Assembly: GCF_003627075.1 (NCBI RefSeq)
Contig: NZ_CP032630.1
Coordinates: 2,108,001 to 2,172,000 of the forward strand
DNA from: Protaetiibacter intestinalis
Lineage (GTDB): Bacteria; Actinomycetota; Actinomycetes; Actinomycetales; Microbacteriaceae
DNA: 64,000 bases
Direction of reading: 5' to 3'
The notes under the pieces are model-generated. The model ran no database searches. It was not told the DNA's origin and worked only from the letters and a program-made list of their open reading frames with translations. Shown here one piece after another: positions 57,468-64,000 of this stretch (positions are counted from its first letter, which is position 1; every line of letters begins with the position of its first letter). The position numbers and the translations under genes are program-made.

Positions 57468-57477
57468 AGCGTAGCCT
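57468..57477. promoter_or_regulatory. Overlapping divergent -10 elements for map and the 57484 operon
   Basis: TACGCT on the minus strand (57468-57473) and TAGCCT on the plus strand (57472-57477) share two base pairs. Each is exactly six bases from its start codon (GTG 57461 and ATG 57484). Confidence 0.6.
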
Positions 57478-57483
57478 TGCCAC

Positions 57484-57999
57484 ATGGTCGTACGCCGCGT
57501 CGTCTACCGTCTGCTGTTCCCGCTGGCCGTGCTGCTGCCCGTGTGGGTGCTCATCGGCCGCGGCATCCTGCTCGACGGGATCGGCTGGACGTTCCTCGTC
57601 TACCTCATCGCGTGCCCCGCCCTGTTCGTGGCGCTGCTCGTGGTGGGCGGCCTCATCGTCTGGCGGCCGGGCGTGCGCGAGGCGACGGCCGTCTCGACGT
57701 GGGATGCCGTGGTGCTGATCGCGGTGTGGGCCTGCCTCGTGGCGATCGGCTTCGTGGCGCACCCGGCGCTCGTCGCGCTCTCGGTGGTGCTCGTGCTGGG
57801 GGCGTTCTGGTTCGCCCTGTGGGAGCTACTCACGGAGGGCCGCCGCCGCGTGCGGGCGGTCATGGACGACATCGACGCGACGACGCGCGGGGCGCGGGCC
57901 TCGGTGCCGCAGCAGCGGCCCGTCGACATCGGGGAGGTCATCGTGGTGACCTCGGAGGACGTCACCGACCGCCCGCCGCGGGGTGATACCGCGAGGTGA
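57484..57999 (+). CDS. Small membrane protein of unknown function
   Basis: A 171-residue protein with four hydrophobic segments (about 8-30, 35-60, 72-90, 94-112) and a basic then acidic cytoplasmic tail. No family was recognised. It is the first gene of an operon with the type III polyketide synthase, whose GTG overlaps its stop, so it may belong to that pathway or simply share the promoter. Confidence 0.75.
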   Translation: MVVRRVVYRLLFPLAVLLPVWVLIGRGILLDGIGWTFLVYLIACPALFVALLVVGGLIVWRPGVREATAVSTWDAVVLIAVWACLVAIGFVAHPALVALSVVLVLGAFWFALWELLTEGRRRVRAVMDDIDATTRGARASVPQQRPVDIGEVIVVTSEDVTDRPPRGDTAR

Positions 58000-59075
58000 C
58001 CGCCCGCATCCACGCGATCGAGACCGCGGTGCCGGGGACGGTGCTGACGCAGGATCGCGCGCGGGACGTGTTCGCCGGCCAGCCGGGGCGCTCGCGGTTG
58101 GGGGAGCGGCTCACGCGGGCGGCGTTCGACGCCTCCGGCATCCGGGAACGCCACACGGTGCTCGACGCGCTCGTCACGGGCGGCGAGTCGGAGCTCGTGG
58201 CGGACGGCCTCATCCGTCCCGCCGCCACCTCGGTGCGCACCGGCGTGTACGCCGCCCACGCGCCGCGGCTCGCGGCGGAGGCGGGGGAGCGGGCGCTCGC
58301 CGCGTCCGGCTTCGCGGCGGCCGAGGTGACGCAGCTCGTGACCGTCTCGTGCACGGGCTTCGTCGCGCCCGGGCCCGACCTCGACGTCGTGCGCGCCCTC
58401 GGCCTGCCGACCCGCACGGCGCGGCTGCACGTGGGCTTCATGGGCTGCTGCGGCGCCTTCCCGGCCCTGCGGGCGGCGGATGCGGTGTGCCGGGCCGACC
58501 CGGAGGCGGTCGTGCTCGTGGTGTGCGTCGAGCTCTGCACGGTGCACCTGGCGACCTCGGACGACCCCGAGCAGATCGTGGCGATGTCGCTGTTCGCCGA
58601 CGGCGCGGCGGCGGTGGTCGTCTCGGCGCGCGCGGCCCGCGGGCCCTCGCTCGCGATCGACGGCTTCCTCACCGAGGTGCTGCCCGACACGCTCGAGGAG
58701 ATGACGTGGCGCATCGGCGACCAGGGCTTCGTCATGCGCCTGTCGAGTCGCGTGCCCGCCGAGCTCGGCGCGACGGTGGGCCCCGCGCTCGCCCCGCTGC
58801 TGCCGGGCGGAGCGGCGGCGGTCGACGCGTGGGCCGTGCACCCCGGCGGCCGGGCGATCCTCGACCGGCTCGAGGAGGCGCTCGAGCTGCCGCCCGCCGC
58901 GCTCGGCGACTCGCGCGCCGTGCTCGCCGACTTCGGCAACATGTCGAGCCCGACGGTGCTCTTCGTGCTGCGGCGGCTGCTCGCGGGCGGCGCGCGGGGC
59001 AGCGTGTGCGCGATGGCGTTCGGCCCCGGGCTCACGCTCGAGGCGGCCCTGCTGCACGCCGAGGACGCGCCGTGA
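57996..59075 (+). CDS. Type III polyketide synthase
   Basis: A 359-residue chalcone-synthase-like enzyme that condenses malonyl-CoA onto an acyl starter. The catalytic triad is Cys151 ('VGFMGCCGAFPALR'), His282 ('AVHPGGRAILD') and Asn315 ('DFGNMSSPTVLFVL'). The 'SCTGFVAPGPDLDVVRALGL' thiolase-type core precedes it. Bacterial relatives make alkylresorcinols, alkylpyrones or THN. The gatekeeper residues cannot be read reliably here. It is followed by a coupled methyltransferase gene, consistent with a methylated phenolic lipid. Confidence 0.93.
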   Translation: MTARIHAIETAVPGTVLTQDRARDVFAGQPGRSRLGERLTRAAFDASGIRERHTVLDALVTGGESELVADGLIRPAATSVRTGVYAAHAPRLAAEAGERALAASGFAAAEVTQLVTVSCTGFVAPGPDLDVVRALGLPTRTARLHVGFMGCCGAFPALRAADAVCRADPEAVVLVVCVELCTVHLATSDDPEQIVAMSLFADGAAAVVVSARAARGPSLAIDGFLTEVLPDTLEEMTWRIGDQGFVMRLSSRVPAELGATVGPALAPLLPGGAAAVDAWAVHPGGRAILDRLEEALELPPAALGDSRAVLADFGNMSSPTVLFVLRRLLAGGARGSVCAMAFGPGLTLEAALLHAEDAP

Positions 59076-59767
59076 CGGGGTTCCGCGTCCGCGAGACCCG
59101 CGCGCTCGAGCTCATGGACGACCCGGCGTGCGACCTCATCCGCCTCGAGGCCACCTACCGGCACTTCCGGCTCGTCAACCGCCTGCTGACCGGCTGGCGC
59201 GGGCTCTGGGCGCACCGCATCCGCCCGCTCGCCGGCGCGGGGCGGCTCGAGGTGCTCGACCTCGGCTCGGGCGGCGGCGACCTGGCCCGACTGCTCGCCG
59301 GCTGGGCGCGACGCGAGGGGGTGCGGCTGCGGGTGACGGCGGCCGACCCCGACCCGCGCGCGTACGCCTTCGCCGCCCGGCGCCCGCATCCGGATGTCGT
59401 GCTCCGGTGTGCGGGATCCGCCGAGCTCGTCGCGGAGGGCGCCCGCTTCGACCTCGTGATCTCGAACCACGTGCTGCACCACCTGGACGACCGCTCGCTC
59501 GGGGCGTTCCTCGCCGACAGCGCCGCCCTCGCACCGCGCGTGCTGCACGACGACCTGCGGCGTTCGGCGCTCGCCGCCGCCCTCTTCGGGGTGGTGAGCC
59601 TGCCGTTCGCACGCGGCTCGTTCCTGCGCGACGACGGGCTGCTCTCGATCCGGCGCAGCCGCACGCCCGCCGAGCTGCGGGCGGCGGTGCCCGAGGGCTG
59701 GCGCGTGGAGCGGGCGGCACCGTTCCGACTGCTGCTCGGCCGCGGCTGGGACGGGGGCACGGCATGA
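59072..59767 (+). CDS. Class I SAM-dependent methyltransferase
   Basis: A 231-residue methyltransferase with SAM motif '[20 protein letters not shown]' (about 59-78), '[14 protein letters not shown]' and '[15 protein letters not shown]', as in UbiE-type enzymes. It overlaps the polyketide synthase stop by four bases and probably methylates its product. Similar pairs occur in many actinobacterial type III PKS loci, usually with an FAD monooxygenase that is missing here. Confidence 0.9.
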   Translation: MTGFRVRETRALELMDDPACDLIRLEATYRHFRLVNRLLTGWRGLWAHRIRPLAGAGRLEVLDLGSGGGDLARLLAGWARREGVRLRVTAADPDPRAYAFAARRPHPDVVLRCAGSAELVAEGARFDLVISNHVLHHLDDRSLGAFLADSAALAPRVLHDDLRRSALAAALFGVVSLPFARGSFLRDDGLLSIRRSRTPAELRAAVPEGWRVERAAPFRLLLGRGWDGGTA

Positions 59768-60105
59768 TCGCCCGCGTGCTGACCACCGCGGCCGCGGTCA
59801 GCTACCTCGCGAGCTGCACCCTCGGCATCGGGGTCGCGACCGGCCGCCTGCGCACGGGTCGCGCCCACTGGGTGCACCACGCGCTCTACATCTCCACGGC
59901 GGGCACGACCGCGGCCGCCACCGCCGCGCTCGCGGCCGAACGGGGCGCGGATGCGGCGCTCCTGGCCCCCGCGCTCGTGCCGCTCGCCGCGATCCCGTTC
60001 GCGGGCACCCACGGCGCGCGGCATCCGGCGCTCGCGGCATCCGTCGGCCCCTTCGTGGTCGCCGCCCTCGTCGCCGTCTGGCGCCCGACCCGAAAGGCCC
60101 GCTGA
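59764..60105 (+). CDS. Small hydrophobic protein in the polyketide operon
   Basis: A 113-residue membrane protein with about three helices, opening [18 protein letters not shown]. No family was recognised. It is coupled to the methyltransferase by an ATGA overlap and to the nitroreductase by a one-base TGATG overlap. Confidence 0.75.
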   Translation: MIARVLTTAAAVSYLASCTLGIGVATGRLRTGRAHWVHHALYISTAGTTAAATAALAAERGADAALLAPALVPLAAIPFAGTHGARHPALAASVGPFVVAALVAVWRPTRKAR

Positions 60106-60917
60106 TGCCTGACTTCCTCGACGTGCTGCGCCGCCGCAAGACCACCAACGGTCCGCTCGACCCGCGGCCGGTGAGCGAGGAGCACCAGCGGCTGCTCATG
60201 GAGGTCGCGGCACGCGCGCCCTCGCAGCTGAACTCCCAGCCGTGGCGCTTCGTGCTCGTCGAGAGCCGCGACACGATCGAGCGGATCGCGGCGATCAGCG
60301 GCTCCTCCATGACGACCGCGATGTCGAACGGCACCTTCTTCGAGCGCTACAAGCCCTACTTCCGCTTCAGCCAGGCCGAGATGGAGCGCACCCGCAGCGG
60401 GATGCTGTTCGACAAGCTGCCGGCGCCCCTGCGGCCCTTCACGGGGCAGGTGTTCACGCCGGGCGGGCAGAAGCTCATGAACGCGATGCGCGTGCCGCAG
60501 CTGCTCGGGGAGGAGAACCGCAAGCTCGTCGCCGGATCGCCGCTGCTGCTCGGCGTCATGCTCGACCGCGCCGAGTACCGGCCGGGCGAGCTGTCGTCGT
60601 TCTACTCGGTGTTCTCGATGGGTGCGGCGATGGAGAACGTCTGGCTCACCACGACGGCGCTCGGGATGGGCATCCAGTTCATCTCCTTCCCCATGGAGGT
60701 GCCGGGCCGGTGGGAGCGGATCGTGGAGCTGCTGCGGGTGCCCGCCGAGCTCGAGCTCATGGCCGTCTACCGCCTCGGCTACCTGCCGGAGGGCTCGAAG
60801 CGCCCGCCCATCGACTGGACGAGCCACGAGCGGCGGCTGCCGTCGCAGTACGTGTTCCGCGAGACGTGCGACGAACCCGAGTCGCGCTGGGACGAACCGC
60901 AGCATCCGGGGGAGTGA
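60105..60917 (+). CDS. Nitroreductase-family flavoprotein
   Basis: A 270-residue nitroreductase-fold protein. '[46 protein letters not shown]' covers the FMN-binding N-terminus, and '[33 protein letters not shown]' the core. Members reduce or oxidise quinones, nitro compounds and enones with FMN. Its position at the end of the type III PKS operon suggests a tailoring redox step, but it may be independent. Family assignment is good, role uncertain. Confidence 0.87.
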   Translation: MPDFLDVLRRRKTTNGPLDPRPVSEEHQRLLMEVAARAPSQLNSQPWRFVLVESRDTIERIAAISGSSMTTAMSNGTFFERYKPYFRFSQAEMERTRSGMLFDKLPAPLRPFTGQVFTPGGQKLMNAMRVPQLLGEENRKLVAGSPLLLGVMLDRAEYRPGELSSFYSVFSMGAAMENVWLTTTALGMGIQFISFPMEVPGRWERIVELLRVPAELELMAVYRLGYLPEGSKRPPIDWTSHERRLPSQYVFRETCDEPESRWDEPQHPGE

Positions 60918-60944
60918 GCGTCGCGGGAGCCCGCGGGCATGTGG

Positions 60945-60950
60945 CAGAAT
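60945..60950 (+). promoter_or_regulatory. rplS: -10 element CAGAAT for rplS
   Basis: GTGGCAGAATGG resembles the rpsP promoter (GTGCCAGAATAG). It leaves a leader of about 120 bases before rplS. Confidence 0.5.
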
Positions 60951-60958
60951 GGTTGTTT

Positions 60959-61010
60959 GTGCGTCCGCGCGGCCCTGCCACAGGGGGGCCGTCTTCGCGA
61001 CTGAGCGCAC
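60959..61010 (+). promoter_or_regulatory. Structured 5' leader of rplS
   Basis: An outer pairing GTGCG (60959-60963) with CGCAC (61006-61010) encloses a hairpin built from CGGCCC (60970-60975) and GGGCCG (60986-60991). Position right after the promoter suggests an autoregulatory or stabilising leader. Regulation by L19 is only inferred. Confidence 0.4.
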
Positions 61011-61074
61011 GACATCCCTGAATTCACGTATACCCGCGGTCGACCTGTGGCGGGCGCAGAGAGCGAAGAATCCC

Positions 61075-61422
61075 ATGCACATCCTCGACGACGTCGACGC
61101 CGCGTCCCTGCGTTCCGACATCCCCGAGTTCCGCCCCGGCGACACCGTCAAGGTGCACGTCAACATCATCGAAGGCTCGCGCAGCCGCATCCAGGTCTTC
61201 CAGGGTGTCGTCATCGGCCGTTCGAACGAGGGCGTCCGCGAGACCTTCACGGTCCGCAAGGTCAGCTTCCAGGTGGGCGTCGAGCGCACCTTCCCCGTGC
61301 ACTCCCCGGTGATCGACCACATCGAGGTCGTCACCCGCGGCGACGTGCGTCGCGCCAAGCTCTACTACCTGCGCGAGCTCCGCGGCAAGAAGGCGAAGAT
61401 CAAGGAGAAGCGCGACGCGTAA
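61075..61422 (+). CDS. rplS: 50S ribosomal protein L19
   Basis: A 115-residue L19: '[19 protein letters not shown]', '[20 protein letters not shown]', '[20 protein letters not shown]', ending in the basic '[13 protein letters not shown]'. It bridges the subunits at the 30S interface. It is normally downstream of trmD and here has a separate promoter and leader. A hairpin terminator follows. Confidence 0.97.
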   Translation: MHILDDVDAASLRSDIPEFRPGDTVKVHVNIIEGSRSRIQVFQGVVIGRSNEGVRETFTVRKVSFQVGVERTFPVHSPVIDHIEVVTRGDVRRAKLYYLRELRGKKAKIKEKRDA

Positions 61423-61441
61423 GTCCCGCATCCCCGACTCG

Positions 61442-61472
61442 AGCCCGGCTTCCGCACCCGCGGGGCCGGGCT
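61442..61472 (+). terminator. Hairpin terminator after rplS
   Basis: AGCCCGGC (61442-61449) pairs with GCCGGGCT (61465-61472), followed by TCGTCGT. This is a common actinobacterial terminator form without a long T-run, 19 bases after the stop. Confidence 0.6.
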
Positions 61473-61541
61473 TCGTCGTCCGTTCCCGGGGCGGATGCGG
61501 CGGGGGCGTGTGGCGGTGGCCTGCGCCCCGGACGCGCCGCA

Positions 61542-61547
61542 TATGCT
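61542..61547 (+). promoter_or_regulatory. lepB: -10 element TATGCT for lepB
   Basis: TATGCT lies 22 bases before the ATG, followed by the ribosome site AGGGGAG, so this is a leadered promoter. Confidence 0.5.
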
Positions 61548-61569
61548 TGCAGGGACTTCCAGGGGAGAG

Positions 61570-62415
61570 ATGAGCGACGAGATCGACGCCCGCACGTCCG
61601 AGCGAGCCGAACCGGATGCGGCGGAGACGCCGGAGGACGCCGCGACGAGCAAGCGCAAGCGCGGCGCGGGCGCGTTCCTGCGGGATGTGGCGCTCATCAT
61701 CGTCGCCGCGGTCGTCATCTCCTTCCTCATCAAGACGTTCCTGATCCGCTCGTTCTACATCCCCTCGGAGTCGATGGAGGACACCCTCCTCAAGAACGAC
61801 CGCATCATCGTCAACCAGCTCGAGCCCGACCTCGTGCCCATCCAGCACGGCGACGTCGTGGTCTTCAAGGATCCGGGCGGCTGGCTCGAGCCGACGTTCC
61901 AGCCCGAGCAGAACCCGGTGGCGGGCTTCTTCGACTGGCTGCTGTCGATCGTGGGGCTCACGGCGCCCGACTCGAACGACCACCTCATCAAGCGCGTCAT
62001 CGGCCTGCCGGGCGACCACGTGGTGTGCTGCGACGACTTCGGCCGCATGTCGGTCAACGGCGTCGCGCTCGACGAGTCGGCCTACGTGAAGCTGCCCGAC
62101 GGGGTCACGAAGGTCTCCAAGGACGACTTCGACGTGACGGTGCCCGAGGGCTCGCTGTGGGTCATGGGCGACAACCGCTGGAACTCGCGCGACTCGCGCT
62201 ACAACCGCGACAACCCCGGCAACGGCTTCGTCCCGATCGACAACGTCGTGGGCCGCGCCGTGCTCATCACCTGGCCGATCGACCGCTGGAGCTGGCTCGA
62301 CAACTACCCGGTCACCTTCGAGGGGGTCGAGGAGGCGCGCACGACGCCGCCCGCCACCGACGACAGCCAGTCGACGGAACCCGAGCCCGAGGCCACGGAG
62401 ACCTCCGGCGGATGA
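61570..62415 (+). CDS. lepB: Signal peptidase I
   Basis: A 281-residue membrane serine protease that cleaves Sec and Tat signal peptides. It has an acidic then basic cytoplasmic N-terminus, one membrane helix (about 39-60), catalytic Ser68 ('YIPSESMEDTL') and Lys141 ('DHLIKRVIGLPGD'), then 'VMGDNRWNSRDSR'. The C-terminal tail is acidic and Thr/Pro-rich. AGGGGAG precedes the ATG. rplS-lepB-rnhB is the usual order. Confidence 0.95.
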   Translation: MSDEIDARTSERAEPDAAETPEDAATSKRKRGAGAFLRDVALIIVAAVVISFLIKTFLIRSFYIPSESMEDTLLKNDRIIVNQLEPDLVPIQHGDVVVFKDPGGWLEPTFQPEQNPVAGFFDWLLSIVGLTAPDSNDHLIKRVIGLPGDHVVCCDDFGRMSVNGVALDESAYVKLPDGVTKVSKDDFDVTVPEGSLWVMGDNRWNSRDSRYNRDNPGNGFVPIDNVVGRAVLITWPIDRWSWLDNYPVTFEGVEEARTTPPATDDSQSTEPEPEATETSGG

Positions 62416-63077
62416 CCGTCGCCGACCCGACGCTGCGGTTCGAGCGCACGCTCTTCCGGGAGGGCGCCCCGCTCGTGATCGGCTGCGACGAGGTGGGCCG
62501 TGGCGCGATCGCCGGGCCGGTGGCGGTGGGGCTCGGCGTGTTCCTGCCCGACGTGCGCCGGATGCCGGAGGGGCTGCGGGATTCGAAGCTGCTCTCCGAG
62601 CAGCGGCGCGAGGCGCTGCACCCGCTGGTGGCGGCGTGGGCGCCGCACTGGGCGGTCGGCCTCGCCGACAACGTCGAGGTGGACCGCGACGGCATCGTGC
62701 CGAGCCTCGGCCTCGCGGCGCTGCGCGCCCTGGAGACGCTCGTGCTCGCCGGGGTGCCCGTGGAGGCGGCGGTCGTCGTGCTCGACGGCTCGCACGACTG
62801 GCTCACCCCGGCGCTCGCCGGCTGGCCGGAGGGCTCGCGCCCGCGCGTCGTCACCCGGGTGAAGGCCGACCGCGACTGCGCGACGGTCGCCGCGGCATCC
62901 GTGCTCGCCAAGGTGCACCGCGACCGGCTCATGGTCGAGGCGGATGCCGTGCACCCCGGGTACGAGTGGGTCGGCAACAAGGGCTACGCCTCGGCGGGCC
63001 ACTACGCGGCGATCGACCGTCTCGGCTCGAGCGCCCTGCACCGCTGGAGCTGGCTGAAGCAGCCCGCCCTGTTCTGA
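62412..63077 (+). CDS. rnhB: Ribonuclease HII
   Basis: A 221-residue RNase HII, which removes ribonucleotides from DNA. Catalytic Asp26 and Glu27 lie in 'IGCDEVGRGAIAGPVAV'. 'LRDSKLLSEQRR', 'VKADRDCATVAAASVLAKVHRDRLM' and 'GYASAGHYAAI' follow. The ATG overlaps the lepB stop by four bases. Confidence 0.95.
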   Translation: MTVADPTLRFERTLFREGAPLVIGCDEVGRGAIAGPVAVGLGVFLPDVRRMPEGLRDSKLLSEQRREALHPLVAAWAPHWAVGLADNVEVDRDGIVPSLGLAALRALETLVLAGVPVEAAVVVLDGSHDWLTPALAGWPEGSRPRVVTRVKADRDCATVAAASVLAKVHRDRLMVEADAVHPGYEWVGNKGYASAGHYAAIDRLGSSALHRWSWLKQPALF

Positions 63078-63102
63078 AGCCCCACCCATCCACGTCTGCA
63101 CG

Positions 63103-63137
63103 GGTGTCGATACGCGCCCTCCGGGCGCTGCTCAACC
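63103..63137 (+). repeat. 35-bp palindromic repeat
   Basis: It begins GGTGTCGATAC, has the central GCGCCC-TCC-GGGCGC hairpin and ends GCTCAACC. It is 35 bases long, with slightly divergent ends. It lies between rnhB and the DUF2469 gene. Confidence 0.8.
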
Positions 63138-63178
63138 AGCGGGAGGGACCGGCGGAGGCCCCGCATCCGCGACCCAAC

Positions 63179-63184
63179 TAGACT
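63179..63184 (+). promoter_or_regulatory. Leaderless -10 TAGACT for the DUF2469 gene
   Basis: TAGACT, seven bases, ATG 63192. Confidence 0.55.
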
Positions 63185-63191
63185 TCCCCCG

Positions 63192-63515
63192 ATGGACGAG
63201 GACGATTTCGACGACTACGACCGCGAGGTCGAGTTGGCCCTGTACCGCGAGTACCGCGACGTGGTGGGGCAGTTCAAGTACGTGATCGAGACGGAGCGAC
63301 GCTTCTACCTCGCCAACGACGTGACGCTCGAGCGGCACGACACCGAGCACGACTTCTATTTCGAGCTCACCATGAACGACGTGTGGGTGTGGGACGTCTA
63401 CCGTTCCGACCGTTTCGTGAAGAGCGTGCGCGTGCTCACCTTCAAGGACGTCAACGTCGAGGTGCGCGGCGACAAGGATCTCGAGCTCCCGAAGGAGCTC
63501 GCGCTCGACGAGTGA
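63192..63515 (+). CDS. DUF2469 family protein
   Basis: A 107-residue acidic protein, 'MDEDDFDDYDREVELALYRE', conserved in actinobacteria directly after rnhB. The function is unknown. It is rich in Asp, Tyr and Phe and has no membrane segment. Its stop overlaps the GTG of the next gene. Confidence 0.92.
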   Translation: MDEDDFDDYDREVELALYREYRDVVGQFKYVIETERRFYLANDVTLERHDTEHDFYFELTMNDVWVWDVYRSDRFVKSVRVLTFKDVNVEVRGDKDLELPKELALDE

Positions 63516-63886
63516 GCGCGTGCCCGTGCGGCTCGGGCCGCGCGTTCGCGGAGTGCTGCGGGCCGATCCTCGCGGGGGAGCCCGCCCCGACCGCCGAGGC
63601 GCTCATGCGGTCCCGCTTCACCGCGTTCGCGCGGGGTGACGCGGCCCACCTGCTGCGCTCGTGGCATCCCTCGACCCGGCCCGCGTCGCTCGGGCTCGAC
63701 GACGCCACGGTGTGGCGCCGTCTGCAGCTCGTCGACACGGTCGCGGGCGGCCCGGACGACGCGGAGGGCGTCGTGGAGTTCCGCGCCTCGTACCGGGGTC
63801 CGGATGGCGCGGGGCTGCTGCACGAGCGCTCGCGGTTCGTGCGGCACGAGGGTCGCTGGGTGTACCTCGACGGCGAGGTCGGCTGA
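63512..63886 (+). CDS. YchJ-family protein with SEC-C-type cysteine motif
   Basis: A 124-residue protein with the N-terminal metal-binding motif 'CPCGSGRAFAECCGPIL' (SEC-C-like) and the YchJ core 'ALMRSRFTAFARGDAAHLLRSWHPSTRP', an NTF2-like fold. The function of YchJ proteins is unknown. GTG 63512 overlaps the upstream stop. It converges on a MarR-like gene with a 9-base gap. Confidence 0.9.
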   Translation: MSACPCGSGRAFAECCGPILAGEPAPTAEALMRSRFTAFARGDAAHLLRSWHPSTRPASLGLDDATVWRRLQLVDTVAGGPDDAEGVVEFRASYRGPDGAGLLHERSRFVRHEGRWVYLDGEVG

Positions 63887-63895
63887 CCGCCCGCC

Positions 63896-64000
63896 TCAGG
63901 CCTCGAGTGCCTCGGCGCACTGCGCGAGCTCGTCCCGCAGGGCGGCCGCGCGTTCGGCGGTGAGTCCGGCGAGCATCGTGCGCTCCACCTGGGCGACCCG
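63896..64000 (-). CDS. MarR-like regulator, C-terminal end (cut by window end)
   Basis: The last 34 codons of a minus-strand gene, reading 'RVAQVERTMLAGLTAERAAA' then 'LRDELAQCAEALEA' and a stop. The 'ML-AGLT-ERAALR' pattern is the typical final helix of MarR regulators. Too little is visible for more. Confidence 0.55.
   Translation of the reverse strand, partial: RVAQVERTMLAGLTAERAAALRDELAQCAEALEA

Noticed and set aside
1..64000. CRISPR arrays, tRNA or rRNA genes, prophage, integrases
   Set aside because: No regularly spaced direct repeats, no cloverleaf or rRNA-like sequence and no phage or transposase proteins were recognised on either strand.

Overview
The window is a stretch of high-GC actinobacterial chromosome. 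Gene content and local order (yceD-rpmF-rnc-mutM, smc, ftsY, ffh, rpsP-khpA-rimM, trmD, rplS-lepB-rnhB), the many GTG starts, 4-nt ATGA/GTGA gene overlaps and widespread F420-linked enzymes suggest the family Microbacteriaceae; this is inferred from content, not from a marker-gene comparison. No rRNA, tRNA, CRISPR array, prophage or transposase was recognised. About 70 protein genes fill nearly all of the sequence, and the first and last are cut by the window edges.

Layout. 1-3 kb: end of an alcohol dehydrogenase and a PadR-controlled ABC exporter operon. 3-13 kb: an F420-dependent oxidoreductase, a cysteine hydrolase, cofE (polyglutamylation of F420-0), a MoxR/DUF58/transglutaminase operon, and a three-gene ABC importer resembling the proposed F420-0 uptake cassette. 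13-23 kb: a MocR-type regulator divergent from an eight-gene operon (beta-ureidopropionase-like hydrolase, dihydropyrimidinase, F420-type LLM oxidoreductase, ABC importer, class III aminotransferase) that looks like reductive pyrimidine catabolism. 23-47 kb: the housekeeping series yceD-rpmF-rnc-mutM, smc, ftsY, ffh, rpsP-khpA-rimM, interleaved with accessory genes, two more LLM oxidoreductases and several membrane proteins. 47.9-56.7 kb: a block for nitrite assimilation (hemD-type gene, cobA, nirB, nirD, sirohydrochlorin chelatase, formate/nitrite channel) plus a DUF559 endonuclease, lying where rimM would normally be followed by trmD and rplS. 56.7-64 kb: map, a type III polyketide synthase operon, rplS, lepB, rnhB, two small conserved genes and the end of a MarR-like gene.

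Two themes run through the window. First, F420: four LLM-family enzymes, cofE and a putative F420-0 importer suggest that this organism scavenges F420-0 and finishes it itself. One LLM enzyme sits in the pyrimidine operon where a dihydropyrimidine dehydrogenase is expected. Second, short palindromic intergenic repeats: a 71-bp family (four copies), a 76-bp family (three complete copies and one damaged), a 35-bp family (about five copies), one perfect 23-bp-arm palindrome and one palindrome inside smc. The first three families have essentially fixed length. The 71-bp copies sit at module borders of the split ribosomal operon, and one copy forms the C-termini of both rimM and the endonuclease gene.

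Regulation visible in sequence: many operon-leading genes carry a -10-like hexamer (TANNNT or close) exactly six bases before the start codon, the geometry of leaderless transcripts. The nirB/nirD divergent region carries two GlnR-type boxes, one facing each gene. A PadR-type repeat lies before the exporter operon and a repeated ACGTC motif before the pyrimidine operon.
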